Source: Streptomyces sp. NBC_01460 (GTDB lineage Bacteria > Actinomycetota > Actinomycetes > Streptomycetales > Streptomycetaceae). Taken from it: a stretch of DNA of 64,000 nucleotides. The notes beneath the pieces are model-generated. The model worked only from the letters and a program-made list of their open reading frames with translations, had not been told where the DNA came from and searched no databases. The stretch covers positions 8,184,001-8,248,000 of the forward strand of contig NZ_CP109473.1 in the NCBI RefSeq assembly GCF_036227405.1. Direction: 5' to 3'. Numbering within the stretch: the first letter of the stretch is position 1; every line of letters starts with the position of its first letter. Position numbers and translations under genes: made by a program. Positions 8,248-17,305 of this stretch are shown piece after piece.

Positions 8248-9231
8248 GTGATCAAGGGCGGGGACGGAGAGCAACTCGATGGCGATCCCGGGGCGCGGGG
8301 CTGGGACGCCACGCGCTCCTGGGTGGAGAAGCGACTCGGTGACGGGCAACGGATACAAGCCGTCGAGCGTCTGCGCGGTGGGTGGACGTCGGACATGCGC
8401 AAACTTCGCGTCGAGGGCCCGGAGGGTCGTGAGCACCTGGTGCTGCGGTCCTTCGTGAAGCCCTTCTGGGTCCGGCACGCAGACGGTCTGCTGTCCCGCG
8501 AAGCCGGGGTTCTGCGTCTGCTCGAGGGGACGGACGTGCCTGCGGCGACGCTCGTGGACGTGGACCCGACCGCGATGCACTGCGACCACCCGTCCCTGCT
8601 GATGTCGTTGTTGCCCGGGTCCGTCCGGCTGGACGACCGTGACGCCGAGCGCCGGGCCGATGCGCTCGCCGAACACCTGGTGCGCATCCATCAGGTCGAC
8701 GTCTCGGCCGGCACGAGGCCGCGGGCCTGGCAGGCATGGACGTCGCCGGAGCGGGTGACGCTCCCGCCGTACACGGCGCGTCCGGAGCTCTGGCACCGGG
8801 CCGTTGACGTGATCCGGCAGGATCCGCCCGCCGCGCGTCCTTGTTTCCTGCACCGGGACTTCCATCCGGGCAACGTCCTCTTCCAGGGCGAGGGGGACGA
8901 CGTCCGCATCAGTGGGGTGGTCGACTGGGTGGAGACCTCGTGGGGACCCGCCGACCTCGATGTCGCTCACTGCTCGACGGCCCTGTCCCTGCTCCACGGT
9001 GTTCCTCTGGGGATGACCTTCGCGGACCGGTATGCAGCCGCCGGCGGGCGTCTCGCCGAGGAGCGTGCGGCGCACTTGTACTGGCGGATCATCGACGCTC
9101 TGGCCTTCGCCCCGGACGCGGAGAAGGTCGCCGTCCCCTGGCGTGAACTCGGCCGCACGGATCTGACCCCCGATCTTCTGAGCAGCAGGATCGAGGACTA
9201 CCTCCACGCTCTGTTCGCACGCTACGCGTAG
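8248..9231 (+). CDS. Aminoglycoside-phosphotransferase-fold (APH) protein
   Basis: 327 residues with the APH/choline-kinase fold. The N-lobe carries LRGGWTSDMRKLRV and LVLRSFV. The catalytic loop is CFLHRDFHPGNVLF (Brenner motif HxDxxxxN) and the metal-binding segment VVDWVETSWGPADLDVAH replaces DFG. These residues indicate an active ATP-dependent kinase of a small molecule. Family members range from aminoglycoside and macrolide kinases to choline or homoserine kinases, so resistance cannot be claimed from sequence. It starts with GTG and stands alone between divergent and convergent neighbours. Confidence 0.82.
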   Translation: MIKGGDGEQLDGDPGARGWDATRSWVEKRLGDGQRIQAVERLRGGWTSDMRKLRVEGPEGREHLVLRSFVKPFWVRHADGLLSREAGVLRLLEGTDVPAATLVDVDPTAMHCDHPSLLMSLLPGSVRLDDRDAERRADALAEHLVRIHQVDVSAGTRPRAWQAWTSPERVTLPPYTARPELWHRAVDVIRQDPPAARPCFLHRDFHPGNVLFQGEGDDVRISGVVDWVETSWGPADLDVAHCSTALSLLHGVPLGMTFADRYAAAGGRLAEERAAHLYWRIIDALAFAPDAEKVAVPWRELGRTDLTPDLLSSRIEDYLHALFARYA

Positions 9232-9348
9232 ATTGCGGAGACCCGCGGCCTCCGGAGGCGGAGGCTCGCGCCGGGAGGGACCCGGGTTCCTGCGTGTGGC
9301 ACGTCCAGTCGCCCGCCTCGGCCAGTGGACCATTCGTCAACTCGGAGC

Positions 9349-10848
9349 TCACGGTGGGGTGTCACCACGGGTGCGCTCCTTTCGGCGTACGTCCTCGAGG
9401 TCGCCGAGCCGGTCCATCTGCTGTACCGCTCGTGAGGTCCGGTGATTGCTCGCGAGCCGATCCCGGTGCCGGTCGACGAAGGTCCAGTAGCCCGTGGTGT
9501 AGGGGCAGGCGTGTTCGCCGGTCCGGTCACCGGGCTTGTACGCGCATGCCCCGCACAAGTCGCTCATACGGTTGATGTAGGCGCCGCCCGACGTGTAGGG
9601 CTTGGTCGTCATCCTGCCGCCGTCCGCGTACTGGGACATACCGATGACGTTGGGGACCATGACCCAGTCGTAGCCGTCCACGAAGCTGCGGTGGAACCAG
9701 TCGGTGAGTTCGGCGGGGTCCCAGCCCCGTTGGAGCGCGTACCCGCCCAGGACCATCAGCCGGGGGATGTGATGGGTCCACCCGGTGTCGCGCACCTGAG
9801 CCAGGACGGTCCGCAGGCAGTGCGCGTGGACGGCGTCCGCGTCCAGGTCATTCCACCAGCCGGGTAGCGGGGCGGCGTGCCGCAGGACGTTGGAGTGCCG
9901 GTATTCCTCGCCGAAGTACCAGTAGAGCTGCCACACGTACTCCCGCCAGCCGGCGACCTGCCGGATGAACCCCTCCACGCTGTTGATCGGCGCCCGGCCG
10001 GCCCGCCACTCCTCTTCCGCTCGTTCCACGCATTCGGCGGGGTCGAGGAGGCCGAGGTTGAGCGAGGTCGACAGGAGGCTGTGGCTCATGACCGGGTCGG
10101 CGGCGAGCATGGCGTCCTCGTACGGGCCGAAGGCGTTCAGCCGGTGTGAGAGGAAGCGCTTCAGAGCTGCCCGGGCCTCGGCGCGGGTCGCCGGGAACCG
10201 GCGAGGCCCGTCACGCCCGACGAAGGACACGTCACCGTCCTTCTCCCAGCGGTCGAGGTCGCGTCGGACCTCGTCGTCGATGGCGTCCTCGCGGGGCCGG
10301 TAGGGCCGGCCGACGGGGAGAGTGGCGCTCCCGCGCGGCGGGCGCTCCCGGTTGTCGTGGTCGTGGTTCCAACGGCCGCCCGCCGGCTGGTCGCCGTCCA
10401 TCAGCAGATCGTGGTCGCGCCGGAGCCAGCGGTAGAAGTCCTCCTGACGCAGACTCTTCCCGCCGTGGCCGTCCGCCCACGACGAGAAGTCCTCCATGGG
10501 CACCAGGAACCCGCGCGCAGGCAGGACGGACACCTGCGGAAGAGCACGCACCAGGCCGGCAGCCGCGAACGAGGTCGGGTGGTACACGGTGACAGGGCGT
10601 CCACCGGCCGCCTTCTCCAGGCCGGCCCGGTAGGTGTCGGCGCGCACATAGGTCAGGCGGTCACCGAGCTCCGCCGCGCGGTGGCGCATCGCGGACAGGA
10701 TCAGATGGGCCTTGGCCCGGTGGAAGCGGCGTCGCCGGAACACCGACCGTGCCTCGATCATGAGTAGAGGGGTGTCGCGACCGGGCCCGTCACCGTCACC
10801 CGCAGTGAGGAAGTGAGGGCCGAGCTGGTCGCCGAAGAGCCAGTGCAT
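9349..10848 (-). CDS. Cryptochrome/photolyase-related protein of the FeS-BCP (PhrB) type
   Basis: 499 residues. The N-terminal Rossmann antenna domain opens with MHWLFGDQLGPHFL. The helical FAD domain includes INSVEGFIRQVAGWREYVW, GWTHHIPRLMVLGGYALQ, DWFHRSFVDGYDWVMVPNV and TTKPYTSGGAYINRMSD. Cys residues in AHCLRTV, LCGACAY and HACPYT give the four-ligand pattern for the 4Fe-4S cluster of prokaryotic (6-4) photolyases and CryB. Such proteins repair (6-4) photoproducts or sense light. The ATG at 10848 has GGGGAGG eight bases upstream. With the spl-like gene and the LitR-like regulator it suggests a light/UV group, though the genes are not one operon. Confidence 0.87.
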   Translation of the reverse strand: MHWLFGDQLGPHFLTAGDGDGPGRDTPLLMIEARSVFRRRRFHRAKAHLILSAMRHRAAELGDRLTYVRADTYRAGLEKAAGGRPVTVYHPTSFAAAGLVRALPQVSVLPARGFLVPMEDFSSWADGHGGKSLRQEDFYRWLRRDHDLLMDGDQPAGGRWNHDHDNRERPPRGSATLPVGRPYRPREDAIDDEVRRDLDRWEKDGDVSFVGRDGPRRFPATRAEARAALKRFLSHRLNAFGPYEDAMLAADPVMSHSLLSTSLNLGLLDPAECVERAEEEWRAGRAPINSVEGFIRQVAGWREYVWQLYWYFGEEYRHSNVLRHAAPLPGWWNDLDADAVHAHCLRTVLAQVRDTGWTHHIPRLMVLGGYALQRGWDPAELTDWFHRSFVDGYDWVMVPNVIGMSQYADGGRMTTKPYTSGGAYINRMSDLCGACAYKPGDRTGEHACPYTTGYWTFVDRHRDRLASNHRTSRAVQQMDRLGDLEDVRRKERTRGDTPP

Positions 10849-11073
10849 GACGTGTGCCTCCCCAGTCGCAGCCCGCGGCGTGCTCCCAGTGTGCTGCCGG
10901 TCGGTGAGGTCGAAAAGCGGAGCGGGACAGCCGGGTGAGGCGCGTCGGTCGGTCGGCAGCGGTCCGGGCGACTGCCCCGGTGCCCGGACGGAGGGAGCCG
11001 GGACCGGGTAGCGATTGGCTGGTGTGGGCATGCTGCAGCCAGGCGGAGCAGTGCCGACGATCGGGGGCTGGAC

Positions 11074-11577
11074 GTGCACGGAAGGTTCAGGTACAAGCTC
11101 GGACGATCTGCGGACGCGTTCGGGTATTACCTCCACGGTCCCAGTGCGTTCGTCCTGGTGGGCGTCACGGCTCAGCTGTTCTGTGCCGCAGCGGGGGTCG
11201 TGTACTTCTGGCAGCAGGAGATGACGTTCGCGGGGTACGCCGTGCTGCAGGGGGTCTTTCTGCTCTGCCAGGCAGTGTCTCTGATCCCGGTGTTGTGGGG
11301 CACGGTCCCTGACCTCCACCACAACGCGACGCTGGCCGTCGTGTGTGGCACGGGGGTCGGCATGGGCCCGGGCCTCATGGCGCTGATGCTCACGGGCAAC
11401 GGGAACGGGCCCCCGGCCGCGGCCGTGCTGCTGACCGGGTCGGCCCTTGTGCTGGCGGGCACCGTGGGGCTGATCAGCGGGACGTTCCTTTCCGGCTGGC
11501 AGGGCGTGGTGGGTGCCGGGTCCGCCGGTTACGGCGGTGACCTGGACGTCGGGGACTTCGGCAGCGGCGACGACTGA
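11074..11577 (+). CDS. Hypothetical four-helix membrane protein
   Basis: 167 residues beginning at GTG. Four hydrophobic segments are visible at about 24-45 (AFVLVGVTAQLFCAAAGVVY), 52-75, 84-107 and 115-140. They are followed by a Gly/Asp-rich acidic tail (GYGGDLDVGDFGSGDD) likely in the cytoplasm. No known family recognised. It faces away from the photolyase-like gene. Confidence 0.6.
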   Translation: MHGRFRYKLGRSADAFGYYLHGPSAFVLVGVTAQLFCAAAGVVYFWQQEMTFAGYAVLQGVFLLCQAVSLIPVLWGTVPDLHHNATLAVVCGTGVGMGPGLMALMLTGNGNGPPAAAVLLTGSALVLAGTVGLISGTFLSGWQGVVGAGSAGYGGDLDVGDFGSGDD

Positions 11578-11761
11578 GCCGCGTCGGCTTCTTCCAGCCG
11601 CCCCGGGGCGCGCCGGCGTGCGGTGCCGTGTGCCGGTGTCCGTCCGAGCGAGAGGGATCCGCCGTCGCGCCGCACACCCGCACGGGTGGACGGCACGGAC
11701 GAACGATGACGGCAGGGGCGAAGTGCGTGTCCTGCCGGGGGTGGGCCGCGTTGTATCGATC

Positions 11762-12025
11762 ATGAACGTACGTCGTATTCTCACCGCCGCCGCGGCCGGA
11801 TCCGCCCTGCTGGCCGCCGCCGCTCCCGCTGCCCAGGCCGACGCCTTCGCCTCCACCCTCACCGACACCGCCCTGACCGCCAGCACGGTCGGGGAGCAGG
11901 TCGGTTCCGCCGGCTCCGCGGTTCTGCAGAAGCCCGCGATCGCGAAGCGGGTCTCCGCCGTAGGGGACCTGGCTCAGGCCGGAGAGGACACGGTGAGCGC
12001 GGGCGACCAACTCGTCAACGGCTGA
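11762..12025 (+). CDS. Small secreted protein of unknown function
   Basis: 87 residues. The first 30 form a signal peptide (MNVRRILTAAAAGSALLAAA, then APAAQADA as the likely signal peptidase I site). The mature part is a Ser/Thr/Ala-rich stretch of ~57 residues with no Cys. It contains the repeated pattern STVGEQVGSAGSAVLQKPA and GDLAQAGEDTVSAGDQLVNG, suggesting an amphipathic, exposed peptide. It lacks the features of chaplins or rodlins. A strong hairpin follows at once. Confidence 0.62.
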   Translation: MNVRRILTAAAAGSALLAAAAPAAQADAFASTLTDTALTASTVGEQVGSAGSAVLQKPAIAKRVSAVGDLAQAGEDTVSAGDQLVNG

Positions 12026-12031
12026 CCGTGT

Positions 12032-12052
12032 GGTCGCCCCCTCGGGGCGACC
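12032..12052 (+). terminator. Hairpin terminator after the small secreted protein
   Basis: GGTCGCCCC and GGGGCGACC form a perfect 9-bp stem with a 3-base loop starting seven bases after the stop codon at 12025. There is no T-tract, as is common in Streptomyces. Confidence 0.7.
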
Positions 12053-12207
12053 GGTAGGCCAGGAGAGCACCGCCACCCTGCCCTACGGTTCCGGTGGACG
12101 CCCGCGACCACTGTGCGGGAACGGTGTCCTGGACACCTCTGCCGGAACCGGAGCGGCGCGGTGGCCGAGACGTGGATTCACGTCAGGGCCGGTGCGACAC
12201 TGGCACC

Positions 12208-12480
12208 GTGACAGACGCTGAACGCCGTACGGGGCGGCTCCTGGAACGGGCCATTCTGGAGCTGCTGGAGCGTCGTGGCCCGACTGCGACGATCTGTCCT
12301 TCCGACGCCGCGCGAGCGGTGTACGACGGGGACGACGACGGCTGGCGCGCGCTCATGGAGCCCGCCCGCCGCGCCGCCGGTCGGCTGGTGACGGCCGGTG
12401 ACGTGGAAATCACCCAGGCGGGCCGTGCCGTCGAGCCGGCACGGGCACGCGGCCCGATCCGTATCCGCCGCACTCGCTGA
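12208..12480 (+). CDS. DUF3253 protein
   Basis: 90 residues matching the small DUF3253 family: LLERAILELLERRGPTATIC, PSDAARAVYDGD, WRALMEPARRAAGRLV and a closing VEITQAGRAVEP with ARGPIRIRR. The layout resembles a winged-helix protein with a basic C-terminal wing, so nucleic-acid binding is possible but unproven. GTG start at 12208. No linked partner. Confidence 0.75.
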   Translation: MTDAERRTGRLLERAILELLERRGPTATICPSDAARAVYDGDDDGWRALMEPARRAAGRLVTAGDVEITQAGRAVEPARARGPIRIRRTR

Positions 12481-12615
12481 TCCATCGGGGCGGCGCGTCC
12501 CCCGGATGCACGGCTGTCCGCATCCCGCCCTTGCTGACGGTGCGCACCACCTCCGCTGCGGGTTCGGGGCCGGTCCGGTACAGACGGCCCGTCCGTGCCC
12601 GCGCGCACGCGGGGA

Positions 12616-13116
12616 TCACTGGAGGGCGCCGCTTCGCCTGCCCTCGTCGAGCACCGCCTGCACCAGGGCGGACTTCGCTCCCGGCGCCACGAACCACAGT
12701 GGCCTGGCGGAGTTGCTCCGGTGGATTTCGACGCGGTGGCAACCCATGACGAGACCCACCACTGCCGTCTGCTGCACCCCGGTCACCTGGCCCCACCTCA
12801 CGGAGTCCCGTACCCGGCCGAGCCGGCCCGTGACCGCCACTCCGTCCGTGCACAGGTAGCACCTGTTCACACCGAGCCGGGCCGTGAGCCAGCGCCATCC
12901 GAGCTTCAGGGCGTACACCGCGGCCACCACGGCTGTCGTCACAGCGGCATTGCCGTCGACCGCGTCCGGGTTGACGAACGTGGTGACGATCATGGCGATC
13001 CAGAGAATCAGCAGGAATCCCCTCAGCACCTGCATCATGGAGCCGATCGTCGGGTTGATGACGGCGTAGTCGCCGCGGATCGTACCGAGTCCCAGACCAG
13101 CCACTGTGTGACGCAC
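12616..13116 (-). CDS. Hypothetical membrane protein with two N-terminal helices
   Basis: 166 residues. Two transmembrane segments (SMMQVLRGFLLILWIAMIVT and a second at VTTAVVAAVYALKLGWRWL) are followed by a soluble C-terminal half with CYLCTDGVAVTGRLGRVRDS and VQQTAVVGLVMGCHRVEIHR. This resembles a PH-like beta domain anchored by a hairpin of helices. GTG at 13116 is chosen because GAGGGAG lies six bases upstream. Longer frames from ATG at 13176 lack a good ribosome site. No named family. Confidence 0.6.
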   Translation of the reverse strand: MRHTVAGLGLGTIRGDYAVINPTIGSMMQVLRGFLLILWIAMIVTTFVNPDAVDGNAAVTTAVVAAVYALKLGWRWLTARLGVNRCYLCTDGVAVTGRLGRVRDSVRWGQVTGVQQTAVVGLVMGCHRVEIHRSNSARPLWFVAPGAKSALVQAVLDEGRRSGALQ

Positions 13117-13632
13117 GGACGCTCCCTCGCTGGAAACCGAATGCGCGCGGAGGGCGCGCGCCCTGGTGCACGGCACACCTGCGCCGCTGGTGCCTCGAAC
13201 CGGCCTTCGCGGCTCTTCCGGTGCCCCGGGCCTCCGGGTGACGGGAGGTCAGAGGACGTGAGGGACGCGGACGTGGATGTGACACGTGGAGCGCCTTCCA
13301 CCGGACCGGTACGCGGTGGGCGCGTCCCTGGAGTTCTGTCCAGGTGTGGCGCGACCCGGAGGACGATGCTTCCAGGATTTGCCCCGGCGGGCGTCGGTGG
13401 AATCACGTACTTCCCCACGTAGAGGTGCCGGGCGTGGGTGTCCGTCGCCCTCCGGACAACGCGCCGGGTACGCGCGTGCACCGGGGCCGGATGTACGTAG
13501 CGCATGTACGGGAAACCACGGACGCGCGGCACCGTGCGGGCTGGAAAGGTGGTTGTCGGGGGCGGGCCGGTGCGGGGGACCGGCCCGGGGGCGAGGGTCG
13601 TCGCGGCGATCAGCTCCGGAGGGGGAGAAGAC
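13117..13632. other. 516-base region without a supported gene
   Basis: The stretch separates two divergent membrane-protein genes. It is GC-rich with several open frames on both strands, but none has a ribosome site plus recognisable protein content. A frame upstream of 13633 could extend that gene to GTG/ATG near 13504, but the added residues (GGGPVRGTGPGARVV) look non-coding. Confidence 0.4.
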
Positions 13633-14184
13633 GTGGCGAGGAAGAAGTGGGGCCGGTGGGGACGGGGGGCGGCCGTCACCGGGTCGGTGCTGAGTCTTGC
13701 CGTGGCCGGGTGGTTGTCCTGGCTGCTTCCCCTGCCCCGCCTGGCGGCCGTGGTGGGGGTCGGACCCGTGGACGGGACCCTGAGAGTAACCCGGTGTTAT
13801 GAGACGTCCATGGCGGACGACAGCTTCCAGGGCTTCGGTTGTACAGGTGTGTACGCACCGCGGACAGGAGGGAAGCCGCAGCGGGACATGGTCCTGCACG
13901 AGGCACGCAGGGAGTACCGGGCCGGCAGTGTTGTGGAGGTGCGGACGGTGGCGGGAGAGGCATACGAACTGTCGGGCGTCGCCTTCGTGCGGTGGACGCT
14001 GAGTACGTGGGGTCTCTTCGCGCCGTTCCTCAGCCTGACCATCTGGCTCCTCGTGTGCGCACGTGAGTCCGGATGGGCGGTGGGGCACGGCTCGATAGCC
14101 TTCGTGTTCACCTTGCCCCTCGTCGCGGCCGTCCTTTTCGCGATCGTCGCGGTGGTGGACGTGGTGATGACCTGGTCCGGCTGA
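13633..14184 (+). CDS. Hypothetical DUF3592-like membrane protein
   Basis: 183 residues. One N-terminal helix (VTGSVLSLAVAGWLSWLLP) is followed by an extracytoplasmic beta-rich domain with VDGTLRVTRCYETSMADDS, GFGCTGVYAPRTGGKP and SVVEVRTVAGEAYELSG. Two C-terminal helices come last (WGLFAPFLSLTIWLLVCA and IAFVFTLPLVAAVLFAIVAV). Two Cys in the middle domain could form a disulfide. This architecture resembles small Streptomyces DUF3592-like proteins. GTG at 13633 has GGAGGGGGAGAAG upstream. Confidence 0.6.
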   Translation: MARKKWGRWGRGAAVTGSVLSLAVAGWLSWLLPLPRLAAVVGVGPVDGTLRVTRCYETSMADDSFQGFGCTGVYAPRTGGKPQRDMVLHEARREYRAGSVVEVRTVAGEAYELSGVAFVRWTLSTWGLFAPFLSLTIWLLVCARESGWAVGHGSIAFVFTLPLVAAVLFAIVAVVDVVMTWSG

Positions 14185-14305
14185 AGGGGCGGTTCCGCCG
14201 CTGACGGAGGCGCTGTCGGAGACGCCGACGGAGGCGTTCCGGCGGCTTCGTTCCCGTACCGCGCTTGCGGGGCCGGATGGACGTCTCCACGGGTGGCTGC
14301 CCAAC

Positions 14306-17248
14306 GTGGTAGACATTGCCGTGAAGTTCGCCAGAGGGATCACACCGGCGGGAGTGGCGGCCGGTGCCGCGACGGGCCGCGCAGGCGGCAACCCGCTCGT
14401 CGGTCGCACGGCCGAAATCGCCCAGCTCGATGCCGTGTTCGATCGCTTGGGCCGGGGGAGTCCGGCGGTCGTCGACCTCACCGGCGCGGCGGGAATCGGT
14501 AAGAGCCGACTGGTCGGAGAGCTCTGCCTGCGTGCGGAGCGACGCGGTGTGACGGTGCTGCGAGGCCGGGCCACGGAGTACGAACAGCACCTCCCCTTCC
14601 AGCCGTTCGCCGAGGCGATCGCCGACGCCGACGACCGCGGTCCGAGCGCGGCGACCGAGCTGCTCGCCGCGCTGTCCCCGGCGATGGGCGGCCGGGCCAC
14701 GGGGCCGTCCCCCGTGACGGCCCCAGCCGTCGACCGCTTCGCCCTCCACCGGTCGACGGCACGGCTGTTGGCGCAGCTCGGCACGGAGGGCCTGCTGGTC
14801 GCGCTGGACGACATGCACTGGGCGGACCCGGCGTCCCTGGAACTCCTGGACCATCTCGTCCGGCACCCGGTTCCCGGCCCGGTCGTCCTCGTCGTCGCAC
14901 GTCGCGACCGGCAGACCCCACCTGCGCTCACCGTGGCGCTCACCCGCGGTCTCGACACCGGGGCGGTGATCCGGATCGGTCTGGGACCGCTCCCCGAGCA
15001 GGAATGCGTCGAAGGGCTCGCCCCCGACCTGCCGCGTGTCCGGGCGGCGCGGCTCCACGCCGCCAGCGGGGGCAACCCCCTGTACTTCCTCTCCCTGCTG
15101 CACGCCCACCGCGAAGGGGCCACCCTCAGTGGCACCTCCTCCGCGGCCTCTCCCTCGACCGGGGACGGTGCCGACGGACTGCCGGTCGGCCTCGGACCGC
15201 TGCTGCTCAACGAGCTGACGCCGCTCACGCCGTCGCAGCGCCTGACCCTGGAGGTGGTCGCCGTGCTCGGCGACCACGCCACACCCTCCGTCCTGGGCAC
15301 GACGGCTTCCCGCACCGACGCGGAGCTCGACGGCGATCTGGAGGCCCTGGCCCGGCGCGATCTCGTGCGCGCGGGTCCGGGCGGCCGGCTGATGCTGCGC
15401 CACCCGGTACTCCGGACGCTGGTGTACGAGTCCATCCCCTCGTGGCGCCGCGTCGACATCCATCGCCGGGCCGCCGTCGAGCTGGCTCGCACGGGCGCCC
15501 CGGCGATCGAGCGGGCCCCTCACATCGAACGTTCGGTGACCGCCTGGGACACCGAGGCGACAGCCGTCCTGAGGCAGGCCGCCGAGGAGACCGCGTCGAC
15601 GGCCCCGACGAGCTGCGCGCACTGGCTGGGTACCGTGCTCCGGCTCCTTCCGGACACCGCCGAACACGCCGCCGAGCGGCGCCGGCTGATGCTGAGGCGC
15701 GCACGTGCGCTCGGCGTCGCCGGCGGACTGCGGGAGAGCCGGGAGCTGCTGCACCACGTCATCAGCACCTCGGGTCCGGACGAGGCCGCCGTCAGGGCGT
15801 CGGCCGTCGTGCTGTGCGCCCTGGTGGAGCGGCACCTCGGAAGGTACCCCGAGGCGATCGCCCTGCTGCGCCACGAGCTGACGAGGAAGGTCGGGCCATC
15901 GGCGGCCGAGAGGGTTTCGATCGGACTCGAACTGGGCTCCTCCGCCCCCCACAACACCCCGTATCCGCAGGTGCGGGACGAGATGGCCCGGACCCTCTCG
16001 GCTGCCCGCTCCCTCGAGGACGTACCGGGCGAAGCCGGCGCCCTGGCGCTCGCCGCGTTCGGTGAGGCCTACGAGGGCGGCACGGCCACGGCAGCCGGGT
16101 TCGCCGGGCAGGCGGCAGACCTGATGGACGGTCTGCCCGACGGAGACCTCACCTCACTGTGCGAGCCCCTGGCCAGGCTCGGCTGGGCGGAGGCGTTCCT
16201 GGGCCGCTTCACCGACGCCGAGCGCCACGCCGACCGGGGCCTCGAGATCGCCCGGCGCAGCGGCCAGGTCTACCTGCTGCCGCTCCTGCTGCTGTGCAAG
16301 GCGCATGTCCGGATCCAGACCTGCCGACTGCCGTCGGCGCGCCAACTTGCCGACGAGGCGGAGGACATCGCACGAGGCATCGGGAGCAGCGAGCTGCTCT
16401 CCTTCGTCCTGGCCAACAAGGCGCAGGTTCTGGTGGTGGCCTCCGCACCCGGTGACCCGGAGGCGCTGGCCGCCGCCGAGGAAGCGGTCTCCTGCATGGG
16501 ACCGAGCGCCAACTGGCGGGCGTCCATGGCCTGGTGCATGCTCGGCTACGCGGCGCTCACCGGTGGCGACCCGCACCGCGCCCGGGACGCCCTGCTCCGG
16601 GCGGGTGGCGACGACCTGCACGGCCTGCAGCCCTCGATGCGCCCCCTGTTCCTGGAACTGCTCGTCACCGCGGCCCTGCTCACGGGGGATGCCGGTTCCG
16701 CGTCCGCCTGGGCCGAGCGGGCGCACAAGGAGGCCGATCGGCTCGGCCTGCCCCTGCAACGGTCGTCCGCCCTGCGCAGCGCGGCTCAGCTGGCGCTGCA
16801 CGGTGGCGACCCGGTGACGGCGGCGGCCCTGCTCTCCGAGGCGGTCGAGGAGTGCGCACGGTCCGGTGCCGTCTTCTGGGAGGCGCGATCGCTGCTGCTC
16901 GCCGCCCCGGTCCTGACGGCCGCCGGGCAGCAGGCACGAGGTGAGGCGATGCGTGAGAGGGGTCGCCGGCTGGCCGCTACCGGGGGAGCACACCTGCTGG
17001 CCGGTCTGGCGGCGGCGGGAGCGGCGGCATCCCCGGGGGGTTCCGGTATTCCCCCGCAGCGGCTGGCGTCGTTGACGGCTCGTGAACGGGAGGTCGCCGA
17101 GCTCGTCGCCGAGGGCCTCACGAACCAGGCGATCGCCGACAGGCTGTACCTCAGTCCGCGCACCGTCGAGACCCACCTCTCCCGGGTGTACCGCAAGACG
17201 GATGTCGCCTCCCGTGCGGCCCTCGCCGCGCTGATGGCCCGCGGCTGA
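14306..17248 (+). CDS. LAL-type LuxR-family transcriptional regulator
   Basis: 980 residues, the typical size for large ATP-binding regulators of the LuxR family. The N-terminal AAA domain begins LVGRTAEIAQLDAVFDRLG with Walker A GAAGIGKSRL and Walker B-like LLVALDDMHWADP. A long TPR-like helical middle follows. The C-terminal LuxR helix-turn-helix reads LTAREREVAELVAEGLTNQA, then IADRLYLSPRTVETHLSRVY. Such proteins activate secondary-metabolite or catabolic genes after ATP and effector binding. No target cluster lies next to it. GTG at 14306 lacks a clear ribosome site, and a GTG slightly downstream is possible. Confidence 0.87.
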   Translation: MVDIAVKFARGITPAGVAAGAATGRAGGNPLVGRTAEIAQLDAVFDRLGRGSPAVVDLTGAAGIGKSRLVGELCLRAERRGVTVLRGRATEYEQHLPFQPFAEAIADADDRGPSAATELLAALSPAMGGRATGPSPVTAPAVDRFALHRSTARLLAQLGTEGLLVALDDMHWADPASLELLDHLVRHPVPGPVVLVVARRDRQTPPALTVALTRGLDTGAVIRIGLGPLPEQECVEGLAPDLPRVRAARLHAASGGNPLYFLSLLHAHREGATLSGTSSAASPSTGDGADGLPVGLGPLLLNELTPLTPSQRLTLEVVAVLGDHATPSVLGTTASRTDAELDGDLEALARRDLVRAGPGGRLMLRHPVLRTLVYESIPSWRRVDIHRRAAVELARTGAPAIERAPHIERSVTAWDTEATAVLRQAAEETASTAPTSCAHWLGTVLRLLPDTAEHAAERRRLMLRRARALGVAGGLRESRELLHHVISTSGPDEAAVRASAVVLCALVERHLGRYPEAIALLRHELTRKVGPSAAERVSIGLELGSSAPHNTPYPQVRDEMARTLSAARSLEDVPGEAGALALAAFGEAYEGGTATAAGFAGQAADLMDGLPDGDLTSLCEPLARLGWAEAFLGRFTDAERHADRGLEIARRSGQVYLLPLLLLCKAHVRIQTCRLPSARQLADEAEDIARGIGSSELLSFVLANKAQVLVVASAPGDPEALAAAEEAVSCMGPSANWRASMAWCMLGYAALTGGDPHRARDALLRAGGDDLHGLQPSMRPLFLELLVTAALLTGDAGSASAWAERAHKEADRLGLPLQRSSALRSAAQLALHGGDPVTAAALLSEAVEECARSGAVFWEARSLLLAAPVLTAAGQQARGEAMRERGRRLAATGGAHLLAGLAAAGAAASPGGSGIPPQRLASLTAREREVAELVAEGLTNQAIADRLYLSPRTVETHLSRVYRKTDVASRAALAALMARG

Positions 17249-17305
17249 CTGCGGGCCGCATGTCCTGAGCGCGCCCGAGCCCACCGGTCTGCCGCACAGG
17301 CACTG

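Noticed and set aside
7669..9333. Long minus-strand frame covering the APH-fold gene
   Set aside because: It is antisense to a gene with intact catalytic motifs, and its product has no recognisable fold.
13249..15492. Long open frame antisense to the LAL regulator gene
   Set aside because: It mirrors the real gene on the opposite strand. The protein is Arg/Ser/Pro-rich without any recognisable domain, a common artefact of GC-rich DNA.
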